Part shown: positions 7,100-14,111 of the stretch, in pieces
Numbering within the stretch: position 1 is the stretch's first letter
Layout: every line of letters starts with the position of its first letter
Source of the DNA: UPXZ01 sp964634605
GTDB taxonomy: Bacteria > Bacteroidota > Bacteroidia > Bacteroidales > Paludibacteraceae
Direction: 5' to 3'
Assembly (NCBI GenBank): GCA_964634605.1
Contig: CAZWLJ010000051.1
Coordinates: 1 to 18,980 of the forward strand
DNA length: 18,980 nucleotides
Notes under the pieces: generated by a model
What the model saw: only the letters and a program-made list of their open reading frames with translations
The model's database searches: none
What the model was told of the DNA's origin: nothing
Translations under genes and position numbers: made by a program

Positions 7100-8569
7100 T
7101 TATTCTATGGAGTTCAATAATTCCAGTTTCCCATCGTCAATCAATTTCAGAATCAGTTCACCGAACAGCGTATTCTGCCAGGCAAACCAGGGACGGGTAT
7201 ATTTCAAGGGATTATCTTTATGAAATGACTCATGCATAAATCCGGTACCTGCATCTGTTTTCATGAGCATTTCCACACATTTTTTTATTTCCGCATCATC
7301 AGTGCTCGTGAATGCTTTCATCATAATGCTCATGGGCCAGACCATATCATAACCTATATGAGGACCGCCAATGCCTTCACCTGCTTTTCCGCTGAAAAAA
7401 TACGGATTGTCCTTACTCCAAACGAATCGGCGGGTATTCTGATAAATTTTGTCTTTCACATCCACATCGCCCAGGTAAGCCAGACTGAGCAAACTCGGCA
7501 CGTTGGCATCGTCGGTAAGGAGTTGATTGCCAAAGCCATCAACCTCAAAGGCATAAATTTTCCCGTATTTCGGATGTTTATATACCGCATATTTTTTCAG
7601 AGCAGTCTCCACTTCATTGGCCATCGCCAGACATTCATTGGCCAGCTCTGTGTTTTGATTTACTTCTTTAAGCACTTTTGCCGCTTTACGCAATGAAGTA
7701 ACCGCGAAAAAATTCGAGGGAATCAGAAACTGGAGAATAGAAGAGTCGTCGGAAGGCCTGAAAGATGAAACAATAAGCCCGACCGGATTGACCGGTGCAC
7801 CCAGTCCTCCGTTTGATAAAGTATCGTGCTGACGGTCAGTAATCCGCAAAAAAGAGTAAGGTCCGTTATCTTTTTTTCGCTGCTGTTCTCTGAATGTCTG
7901 TACGGTCAGACGAATTGCCTCCTGCCAGTCCTTTCCAAAAACGGAAGTATCGCCGGTAACAAGCCAGTACTGATAAGCCAGACGAATCGGATAGCAAAGT
8001 GAATCAATCTCCCATTTGCGCTCGTGAAGTTCAGGCTTCATTTTAGTATTGTCGCTTTGCCAGTGTCCGCCAGTGGGGCCGTCATTGAACGCATTGGCAT
8101 AAGGGTCTGTAATAATACATTTTTGCTGACGTAGAATGACTCCACGCAGCATATTTTTCAGTGCAGGGTCTTCGTTGGCCAGCTGAACGTAAGGATAAAC
8201 CTGCGCACCTGAATCGCGAAGCCACATGGCATGTATATCGCCAGTATATACGAATGTGTCGTCCTCACCATTAAGTTTGCGGTAGTGAACTGTTGTATCC
8301 AGTGTATTTGGAAAGCAATTGCCAAACATCCATGCAAGAAAAGGATTTTTAAGCTGACTCATTACCCGGGCTATCTTTTTCTCCACGGCATCAGAGCGAA
8401 AAAGTCTCTCATTTTCGGGCGGACGCCCGGATGTAAGCCGGGTAGCATCTTTAAGAGCAATCAGATTTTTTTCAGAATCCCGGACAGACATGACATCTGC
8501 TTTTCCGGAAAATATTCCTGCAAAGATTAACAACGGAAATAATAAACAAAATCCTTTCGATTTTCTCAT
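7100..8569 (-). CDS. Glycoside hydrolase family 125, exo-alpha-1,6-mannosidase
   Basis: GH125 enzymes are inverting exo-alpha-1,6-mannosidases that trim mannose from N-glycans or mannan. The 489-residue product has a Sec signal peptide (about 1-24, ending near GKADV) with no lipobox, so it is probably periplasmic. Family-typical blocks are DIHAMWLRDSGAQV (111-124), HERKWEIDSLCYP (182-194), GGLGAPVNPVGL, GEGIGGPHIGYDMVWPMS (397-414) and MHESFH (445-450). D189 and E447 are candidates for the acid/base pair by their conserved surroundings, not by alignment. There is no SusC/SusD pair, GH92 gene or regulator nearby, so it is not in a normal polysaccharide utilization locus. It starts 96 bases after the polyferredoxin gene with no convincing terminator or promoter between them, so it may be the last gene of that transcript. 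Confidence 0.93.
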   Translation of the reverse strand: MRKSKGFCLLFPLLIFAGIFSGKADVMSVRDSEKNLIALKDATRLTSGRPPENERLFRSDAVEKKIARVMSQLKNPFLAWMFGNCFPNTLDTTVHYRKLNGEDDTFVYTGDIHAMWLRDSGAQVYPYVQLANEDPALKNMLRGVILRQQKCIITDPYANAFNDGPTGGHWQSDNTKMKPELHERKWEIDSLCYPIRLAYQYWLVTGDTSVFGKDWQEAIRLTVQTFREQQRKKDNGPYSFLRITDRQHDTLSNGGLGAPVNPVGLIVSSFRPSDDSSILQFLIPSNFFAVTSLRKAAKVLKEVNQNTELANECLAMANEVETALKKYAVYKHPKYGKIYAFEVDGFGNQLLTDDANVPSLLSLAYLGDVDVKDKIYQNTRRFVWSKDNPYFFSGKAGEGIGGPHIGYDMVWPMSIMMKAFTSTDDAEIKKCVEMLMKTDAGTGFMHESFHKDNPLKYTRPWFAWQNTLFGELILKLIDDGKLELLNSIE

Positions 8570-8665
8570 GGTACTTTATGTTCAATAATTATTTTCTAAG
8601 ATTTTCATTCAGTGTTTGGATGTTACCGGTTTTTTAACTGATCTGAAACGTGATTGGACACAATA

Positions 8666-10192
8666 TTAAAATCCGAAGTCATCAACTTTCACTTCTTCCT
8701 GTTTTACTTCTTTGAATGTCAAGTTGTTATGTACTTTCAACCCTTCAACATAGATTGCTTTGTAGGGTATTGCGGGGCAAACATACTCGCATCCTCCACA
8801 TCCTACGCAAATGCTGACATCCGTTTCAGGTATTGTGAGTTCATTTTTGTAGGGAACCATATGAACAGCCTGGGTTGGACAGTGTTCGGAGCAGGCTCCA
8901 CAGTTGGTTTCGTCAGTATAAACAATACAATTTTCGCGCACAAACCTTACCTGACCAATCTGAGTGCTGTGTTTTTTTTCTGTTGTAAGAGGTAAAAGTG
9001 CTCCTGAAGGACATACTTCGGAGCAAATTGTACAATCGTAGTTGCAAAAGCCATTATCAAAATACAGCCGTGGTTGCATGATTCCTTCCAGTCCATACTC
9101 TGTAAATGCAGGTTTAAGGACATGCGAAGGACATTTACTAACGCAAAGATGGCAGGAAATACATTTTTCGTTGAAGTTATCGGTTTGAACTCCTCCCGGA
9201 GGCAAAATCGGCAGGTTGCGTCTGATATCTTTTTTCTTCTGTCCAGGCAGCGATACTTGCTGGGCAAGGATTCCTGTTGCTGCAGCTGCCGTAACCAGGG
9301 TGGCTGAGAGAAAACGCCGTTTTGATTCGTCGACAGGAACATTTTCCTGTTGAGTCTTCACTTTGCCTGCAGGTTTGTAAGGTGCGTATCGCATGGCGTT
9401 CCGGTTACATGCTTCAATGCAGTTAAAACAGCTGACACACCTGCTGTAATCTATTATCTTTTCCCTGGAGTTGATACATGAAGATTTGCAGTTCATGGTG
9501 CATAGTCCGCAACTATTGCATTTTTCCTGATTAAACTGTATGCGAAAAATTGAATACCGGCTGATAAAACCGAGCACTGTACCCACCGGACAAATGGTAT
9601 TGCAATATGTGCGGCCGTTACGCCAGGCCAGAAAACCTATTCCAAGCATCGTAACAAGGGCAATAAGGGTAGAAAAGACTCCCAGTCCGTAAATACCTAC
9701 CTTGTAGAAAGTATAATTATCAAAACCAGAAAAAATGGATTCGAGCAGGTTATTTCCTGCCTGATAGGCCGGGCGGAAAATGTGAGTAACAATTCGTCCG
9801 TAAGCTCCGTACGGGTCGAGCAGACCCACAAGAAAAGTGAAGCCGAATAAAAATGAAATCAACGTAACTCCCAGCACCAACCAGCGAAGTATCGTTTTCG
9901 CCTTACTATAAGTGTATCTTTTCTTTTTTGAGATTTTTTTTGAAATCCAGGCCACCACATCCTGATACACTCCCATAGGACAGATAAATGAGCAATACAC
10001 CCTTCCGAACACAAAAGAGAGTACGAACAGAATAATTAGAACGTCAACATTCAGTGCCAGAAGTGCCGGTACAAGCTGAATTTTGGTAACCGAGTGAAAA
10101 CCTAATGGCAGAATACCTGCAAAGTCAAGAAAAAAAAAGGTTATCAGCACAATCAGAACGATAGAAAATCCAACTCGGAACTTTTTCAACAT
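8666..10192 (-). CDS. NapH-NapG-like fused membrane polyferredoxin
   Basis: This 508-residue iron-sulfur protein has two halves. The N-terminal half resembles NapH: four likely membrane helices (about 8-29, 47-65, 102-125, 166-190), two CxxxCP motifs after helices (C67/C71, C197/C201), and two [4Fe-4S] motifs (C225-x2-C228-x2-C231-x3-C235 and C252...C262). The C-terminal half resembles NapG/MauM, with four more cluster motifs starting at C344, C383, C422 and C462; the C383 and C422 motifs have the irregular spacing seen in NapG. Between the halves, KRRFLS (291-296) precedes a hydrophobic stretch (to about 311) and looks like an internal Tat signal. NapGH pairs pass quinol electrons to periplasmic acceptors, but here no reductase is adjacent. 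It starts 24 bases after the DUF362 gene, so they are almost surely co-transcribed. Electron partners are unknown. Confidence 0.88.
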   Translation of the reverse strand: MLKKFRVGFSIVLIVLITFFFLDFAGILPLGFHSVTKIQLVPALLALNVDVLIILFVLSFVFGRVYCSFICPMGVYQDVVAWISKKISKKKRYTYSKAKTILRWLVLGVTLISFLFGFTFLVGLLDPYGAYGRIVTHIFRPAYQAGNNLLESIFSGFDNYTFYKVGIYGLGVFSTLIALVTMLGIGFLAWRNGRTYCNTICPVGTVLGFISRYSIFRIQFNQEKCNSCGLCTMNCKSSCINSREKIIDYSRCVSCFNCIEACNRNAMRYAPYKPAGKVKTQQENVPVDESKRRFLSATLVTAAAATGILAQQVSLPGQKKKDIRRNLPILPPGGVQTDNFNEKCISCHLCVSKCPSHVLKPAFTEYGLEGIMQPRLYFDNGFCNYDCTICSEVCPSGALLPLTTEKKHSTQIGQVRFVRENCIVYTDETNCGACSEHCPTQAVHMVPYKNELTIPETDVSICVGCGGCEYVCPAIPYKAIYVEGLKVHNNLTFKEVKQEEVKVDDFGF

Positions 10193-10216
10193 AGAAGATT
10201 ATGTTTTAATTGGATA

Positions 10217-11191
10217 TTATAATTTTATTCTTTTAATTTTCAGCGAGTTAAGGTTCATGGTACCCAACCTGAGTTCCTGTGCTTTAGCCAGATGTCCTAC
10301 TTTTGAAAGGGGCATCTCGCGTACCTGATTGAAGAAATTGGCAGCAGCCGTATCAACAGCTACTATATCCTGCGAAAGGAATAAGCCCTTGGTGAGAACT
10401 ACATCCGATTCGTTTTTCCCGCGTGGTCCGCTGGTTTTCATCATACGGTAAGCATCCACCACATTGAGTACAGGCCGTTTTTCGTAAGTGCAGACATCAG
10501 CAATACACTGCTGCAGGTCGTTGGCATGGAAAAAACCCCGGTCCCACACAATTCCCATGTAATTTTTCATCGACATTGTGAGCTGAGCTCCTCCGTGATT
10601 CTTCAGGATGGGAACATTAATCCACTTATCAGCATTTACTATTGATTCGTGAATATGAGTTTGGGTGAGTTTCTTTCCGTCAGGCAGCGATACGGGTTTG
10701 TAATACGATCCCTGATCGGCGGGAACGACCTTGGCTCCGGCGGCTTTAGCAGCTGCTTCTATCCCACTGTTTTTATAGCATTTTCGCCAGTCATCACATG
10801 TATGGTCAAACACAGTCACCTCTTTGGCTCCTGCCTTGAAACATTGCCTGATGATTTCAGCCACGAGCTTGGGATTCGTGTTGGCAGCCAGTTCGGGTAT
10901 TTTATCCCATCCGATATTGGGTTTCACCACTACTTTGTCTCCCTTTTTGATAAAATTTCCCATCCCGCCCATTTCGGCAATGGCTTTGCGAAACATTACT
11001 TCGGGCTCTCCTCCAAGTACAGCAATCAAATCGTATTTTGCAGCAGGTCCTGAAACCGGTGCGGCATTGGCACTGTTTACAAATGTTTGAGACAGAATAT
11101 CCATTCCGTCACTTTCTTTCAAAAGGATTTTTCCTCCTGCAGCAACAGCACCTGTTATAGCTACTGATTTCAAAAATTTTCTTCTGTCCAT
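10217..11191 (-). CDS. DUF362 domain protein with twin-arginine (Tat) signal
   Basis: The 324-residue protein starts MDRRKFLKSVAITGAVAAGG, a near-perfect Tat signal (RRxFLK) with its hydrophobic stretch. A possible signal-peptidase site follows at ANAAP (about 42-46). The rest is a DUF362 domain, including VVVKPNIGWDK, the His/Asp-rich block VFDHTCDDWRKCY and VPILKNHGGAQLTMSMKNYMG (listed as a site, not one residue run of function). Many DUF362 proteins carry a ferredoxin domain; this one has five or so scattered Cys but no CxxC pair, so clusters would come from its neighbour, the polyferredoxin encoded 24 bases downstream. Tat export implies folding, probably with a cofactor, in the cytoplasm first. 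The tatAC genes lie about 1.1 kb upstream. The domain's activity is not known to me. Confidence 0.9.
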   Translation of the reverse strand: MDRRKFLKSVAITGAVAAGGKILLKESDGMDILSQTFVNSANAAPVSGPAAKYDLIAVLGGEPEVMFRKAIAEMGGMGNFIKKGDKVVVKPNIGWDKIPELAANTNPKLVAEIIRQCFKAGAKEVTVFDHTCDDWRKCYKNSGIEAAAKAAGAKVVPADQGSYYKPVSLPDGKKLTQTHIHESIVNADKWINVPILKNHGGAQLTMSMKNYMGIVWDRGFFHANDLQQCIADVCTYEKRPVLNVVDAYRMMKTSGPRGKNESDVVLTKGLFLSQDIVAVDTAAANFFNQVREMPLSKVGHLAKAQELRLGTMNLNSLKIKRIKL

Positions 11192-11221
11192 AATAATTAA
11201 TTTTTTGTGGAAAATGATTCC

Positions 11222-11620
11222 CTATATATTCCAGGGAAAGCGAAAACATGATTCGTTGTAGAGCGCATAATCCGCATTTCCATTCACTGCAAATGTTTTT
11301 ACTACCTTTGCGCCTGCCAGTAGTTCGGTGGCAAATTTTACAGTTGCACCCGTTTTAATCCTATCTTCAACCAACAGAATCGATTTATCTGTAAATTTAA
11401 ATCCTACGGGAGCAAGAAGTTGCGGATTTTCAAACCGGGGTTTCTGATTGATATCCCGGAAATTAATTTTTAAAACCTGAAATTCAACCTGAAATCGCTG
11501 ATTGAGTATGGCTGCAGGAATAATTCCTCCATTGGCAATGGCAACAATCAAATCAAATTTTTCATAAAACTGAATTTCACGAAAGCGATCTAGAACTTCG
11601 GCAAATGATTTTTGCTCCAT
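11222..11620 (-). CDS. Small type I phosphoribosyltransferase
   Basis: The 132-residue protein has the PRPP-binding signature ILLVEDRIKTGAT (81-93), with the acidic pair E85-D86 and the TGAT phosphate loop, plus the earlier loop IVAIANGGIIPA (25-36) typical of type I phosphoribosyltransferases. Such enzymes join a free base to PRPP in salvage, or act as regulators. At 132 residues it is shorter than Hpt, Apt or Upp, with a reduced hood region, so the base cannot be named. Its ATG directly abuts the stop of the upstream ECF S-component gene (zero spacing), which suggests translational coupling and a common substrate: uptake of a base followed by trapping as a nucleotide. The DUF362 gene follows after 30 bases. 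Confidence 0.82.
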   Translation of the reverse strand: MEQKSFAEVLDRFREIQFYEKFDLIVAIANGGIIPAAILNQRFQVEFQVLKINFRDINQKPRFENPQLLAPVGFKFTDKSILLVEDRIKTGATVKFATELLAGAKVVKTFAVNGNADYALYNESCFRFPWNI

Positions 11621-12133
11621 TTATACCTTTTCCAATGCCTTAAGGGTTAAGAATCCGGCTGTAATTTGTAATAAGATCCCCGGAAAGCCTGTCTGAACAT
11701 CCTGAACGGCTGCAGAAATACTTTGAGTAATGGCCATTTCCGCTCCCATACCAATCAACTGATACGCCAAAACAGCCAGGAGAACTCCAGCAAAGCTTAC
11801 CTTACCGAAATGTCTGGCCGCTAAAGCTGCCGCGATAGCCAGTAATACAGATTTAATCAGAATAACCGGCAATACGGCTACAGGAGGCATTCCGAAAAGC
11901 AAACTATTAACAAGCGGTGACAAAACAGCCGTAAGTAAACCAACCCGAATGCCATATTTGTAAGCGGCAATCAGTGTAAAGAAATAGATGGGCAAAAAGA
12001 TTAGACCTCCCTGTGGAATGAGGTGTGCAAGCTGAGGAAGAACCAGATTGCCGATAATGAATACTACAGAAAAGATGTAGGTTCTTACATTGGTAAAATC
12101 CAATGAATACAGTTTTGCTGATGATGATGTCAT
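11621..12133 (-). CDS. ECF transporter S component-like membrane protein
   Basis: The 170-residue protein is almost wholly hydrophobic, with five to six likely helices after a short N-terminal segment (about 19-38, 43-62, 65-80, 83-105, 112-133, 148-165). Its pattern, with helix-connecting motifs such as PQGGLIFLPIYFF and YKYGIRVGLLTAVLSPLVNS, resembles S components of energy-coupling factor transporters, which bind vitamins or nucleobases and share EcfA/EcfT motors. No EcfA or EcfT gene is in the window, so it would use a motor encoded elsewhere. The substrate is unknown; the abutting phosphoribosyltransferase points to a nucleobase or a base-like vitamin. A promoter lies about 80 bases upstream and no riboswitch-sized leader is present. 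Confidence 0.78.
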   Translation of the reverse strand: MTSSSAKLYSLDFTNVRTYIFSVVFIIGNLVLPQLAHLIPQGGLIFLPIYFFTLIAAYKYGIRVGLLTAVLSPLVNSLLFGMPPVAVLPVILIKSVLLAIAAALAARHFGKVSFAGVLLAVLAYQLIGMGAEMAITQSISAAVQDVQTGFPGILLQITAGFLTLKALEKV

Positions 12134-12213
12134 ATATTTTTCTATGAATTAATAAGTTATCCTGTTTTTTGCCATCACTGAGATGTCATTTTACAAAAAT
12201 AAGGTATTTTCTG

Positions 12214-12241
12214 CAAATGTATAGCATTTGAAGCCATTCAA
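12214..12241 (-). promoter_or_regulatory. Promoter of the ECF S component / PRTase operon
   Basis: On the minus strand TTG (12241-12239) and TACATTTG (12221-12214) are 17 bases apart, fitting the Bacteroides -33/-7 pattern. The leader to the ATG at 12133 would be about 75 bases. Transcription from here could extend through DUF362, the polyferredoxin and GH125 to the terminator at 7040-7078. Confidence 0.55.
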
Positions 12242-12329
12242 TTTTATTAAAGAATGTTGAAATTGAAGCAAAAAAGAACGTACAGGATGAATTTATCCGG
12301 CGAAAAACATGCCGGAATCACGAGAATGC

Positions 12330-13187
12330 TTATTCCGTTGAATCGGGATAGGTATCAGCTTCGTCAGTGGGATCTGATTGAGTGTCTGTGTTTTTTTTGC
12401 AAACCACAATGCTCAATTCATAAAGCAGATAAATGGGTGCTGCTACAACCATCATGGTGAACGGATCGGTAGTAGGAGTGATAAAGGCTGCCAGTATAAG
12501 CACCACCACAAACGCATATTTTCTGAAACTTCGAAGCATCTCTTTATTCACCACGCCAATTTGCGAAAGTAAATACATCACTACAGGCAGTTCGAAAGCC
12601 AGCCCCATAAAAAACACAAGCAGGGCGAGCGTATTCATATACGACTGGATAGAAATCTGATTTACAATCACCTCGGAGACCTGATACGTGCCAAGAAAAC
12701 GAAGTGTGAAAGGAAAAATAATAAAATAGCTAACAGCCGCTCCCAGGTAAAACAGAATGGAAGATGAAAGAAAAATCATTCCCACACTTTTTTTCTCATC
12801 CGGGTAGAGAGCCGGTCTGATAAACTTCCAGGCTTCATATAGCAGGTAAGGTACTGCAATGATTACAGCAATGATTAATGTTGACAGCATATGAATCATA
12901 AACTGTCCTGAAAGTGTAATATTAATCATCTGAATCTGAAAAGATTCAGGACATAAGGCCGGAAATTTTGTCAGTTCGCCCAGATAGCAAAGAAAGCGAT
13001 AAGTGTAAAAATCGGATGTAAGCGGAGGAAGTATTATTTTATTGAAAATAAAGTCTTTAAAACCAAATCCAACAGACACAAGAAGCAACAGCACACCCAG
13101 ACTTCGGAGTATTGTCCAGCGCAAAGCCTCCAAATGTTCCCAAAATGTGCTTTCCTTTTCAGAGGTTGCTCTATTAGCAGACTTCAT
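12330..13187 (-). CDS. tatC: Sec-independent (Tat) translocase subunit TatC
   Basis: TatC is the twin-arginine signal receptor in the inner membrane. The 285-residue protein has the six-helix pattern and family motifs: FWEHLEALRW (15-24), PYLLYEAWKFIRPALYPDEKK in the second cytoplasmic region (Glu equivalent to E. coli E103 kept), AFELPVV (E170 equivalent kept), and a late TPTTDPFT. The residue aligned with E. coli E15 is Ala (A21, in HLEALR), while the R17 equivalent is kept. The first periplasmic loop is longer than in E. coli and has two Cys (C67, C79). The C-terminal tail is acidic and Thr/Asp-rich. tatA lies 32 bases upstream in the same operon. No TatB-like gene is seen. Confidence 0.97.
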   Translation of the reverse strand: MKSANRATSEKESTFWEHLEALRWTILRSLGVLLLLVSVGFGFKDFIFNKIILPPLTSDFYTYRFLCYLGELTKFPALCPESFQIQMINITLSGQFMIHMLSTLIIAVIIAVPYLLYEAWKFIRPALYPDEKKSVGMIFLSSSILFYLGAAVSYFIIFPFTLRFLGTYQVSEVIVNQISIQSYMNTLALLVFFMGLAFELPVVMYLLSQIGVVNKEMLRSFRKYAFVVVLILAAFITPTTDPFTMMVVAAPIYLLYELSIVVCKKNTDTQSDPTDEADTYPDSTE

Positions 13188-13219
13188 TTTTCTTTCAGTA
13201 CAGAAACAGATGAAAGAAT

Positions 13220-13405
13220 TTATTCTATGTCTTTCTTAATTTCGTCGTCGACGTCTTTCAGTCCTTTTTTGAAACTGGTAACACCTTTTCCGATACCACG
13301 CATCAGTTCGGGTATTTTTTTCCCACCAAAGATCAAAAGTACAACCAACGTTATCAGGATAATTTCAGGAGCTCCTAACGAAAATAATAAAATGTTGATT
13401 AACAT
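13220..13405 (-). CDS. tatA: Twin-arginine translocase subunit TatA/TatE family
   Basis: The 61-residue protein shows a short N-terminal membrane helix (about 11-27), the hinge FGGKKIPELMRGIGKG (26-41) forming the start of the amphipathic helix, then a charged tail rich in Lys/Asp. This is the classic TatA layout, with the usual small size. TatA polymerises to make the protein-conducting path when TatC binds a substrate. With no TatB nearby, this TatA probably serves both roles, as in minimal TatAC systems. It leads the tatA-tatC operon with a -7 box just upstream. Likely local clients are the DUF362 protein and possibly the polyferredoxin. Confidence 0.96.
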   Translation of the reverse strand: MLINILLFSLGAPEIILITLVVLLIFGGKKIPELMRGIGKGVTSFKKGLKDVDDEIKKDIE

Positions 13406-13440
13406 AGTTTTATGTGATTAAATTGTTTGTTACCGAATTA

Positions 13441-13448
13441 CAAATATA
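13441..13448 (-). promoter_or_regulatory. -7 box of the tatAC operon
   Basis: The minus strand reads TATATTTG, matching TAnnTTTG, 35 bases before the tatA ATG. No -33 TTTG is evident. The 133-base gap to lptC, which includes an A9/T9 run (13481-13489) and a small GC palindrome (13500-13509), suggests tatAC is a separate unit from lptC. Confidence 0.5.
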
Positions 13449-13538
13449 AGATTTTTCCGTGTGATAAATGAAAGAACGATAAAAAAAAATAATTATTAAG
13501 CTGATCAGCCATTTATTGCCATGAAAATGATAGTCATT

Positions 13539-14108
13539 TTATTGTTCGTCGACATAGATAGGTCCTTTAGGATTCAGTATTTTCCATTGCGAGAGAGACT
13601 CATTTGCCTCAAAACCGACACCGGTTATAATCATTGTTGGTCTGGTTATTTTGATAAACTGATCTGAAAAAATCCGGTCGCTTGCCTCATCCCAATACAA
13701 AATATCAGTTTCAAACATGACTCCTTCCAGGTTGATGGCTTTTACCTTTCCTTTGAATTCCCACATTCTTTTTCTTTCATAATATCGGGCATAATTGCTG
13801 TTGAAAGTAGCATTAACAGAAAGATTTTCGGCAAATCGTTCAAAATGAATTCCTTTTGAGAATTCCCAGTATGGCTCGGCAGCCCTGTCGTAAATATCCC
13901 ACTTATCGGTATAAATGCGGTAACGTGTGATTCCTGAGTCTGAAATTACAGTAGTGATTTTAGTTGCCGAAAGTGCCGGAAGAGTTTTACGGTCCTTTAC
14001 CGCCTCGATTTTGTCAGGTTCATCCTTCGAACAGGAAACGGTAAACAACACAACAACCACCAAAAGGGCGGTTGTCAGATTATTTAATGTTTTTTTTACA
14101 CAATCCAT
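13539..14108 (-). CDS. lptC: LPS export ABC transporter periplasmic protein LptC
   Basis: LptC sits in the inner membrane and hands lipopolysaccharide from LptBFG to LptA. The 189-residue product matches the Bacteroidetes LptC type: an N-terminal hydrophobic segment (about 11-25) ending in a lipobox-like TVSC (C26), then an all-beta OstA-like domain, including ITRYRIYTDKWDIYD, FAENLSVNATF and FKGKVKAINLEGVMFETDIL. E. coli LptC is anchored by a helix; here C26 suggests lipid anchoring. The next residues SKDE resemble a Bacteroidetes surface-export signal, probably by chance given the role. Its ATG follows the stop of the outer-membrane protein gene by 3 bases, so they are coupled. Other lpt genes are not in the window. 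Confidence 0.88.
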   Translation of the reverse strand: MDCVKKTLNNLTTALLVVVVLFTVSCSKDEPDKIEAVKDRKTLPALSATKITTVISDSGITRYRIYTDKWDIYDRAAEPYWEFSKGIHFERFAENLSVNATFNSNYARYYERKRMWEFKGKVKAINLEGVMFETDILYWDEASDRIFSDQFIKITRPTMIITGVGFEANESLSQWKILNPKGPIYVDEQ

Positions 14109-14111
14109 GTT

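Noticed and set aside
7232..7696. Plus-strand open frame (154 codons) within GH125
   Set aside because: Antisense shadow of a well-supported GH125 gene, with Cys/His/Phe-rich composition and no motif.
12296..12316. Hairpin TCCGGC/GCCGGA after tatC as a terminator
   Set aside because: The stem has only 6 bp and the minus strand continues TAAATTC with no T-tract, so termination is not supported.
12254..12460. Plus-strand open frame (68 codons) covering the tatC/ECF gap
   Set aside because: It overlaps the 3' end of tatC antisense, and its composition does not look like a protein; the gap is explained by the ECF promoter.
13500..13509. Palindrome GCTGATCAGC plus a T9 run as the lptC terminator
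   Set aside because: The stem would be only 3 bp with a GATC loop, and the T-run is about 10 bases away; the evidence is too thin to list.
14019..14033. Surface-export signal (SKDE after the lipid Cys) in LptC
   Set aside because: LptC acts at the inner membrane; the acidic residues after Cys are too short a match to claim surface export.
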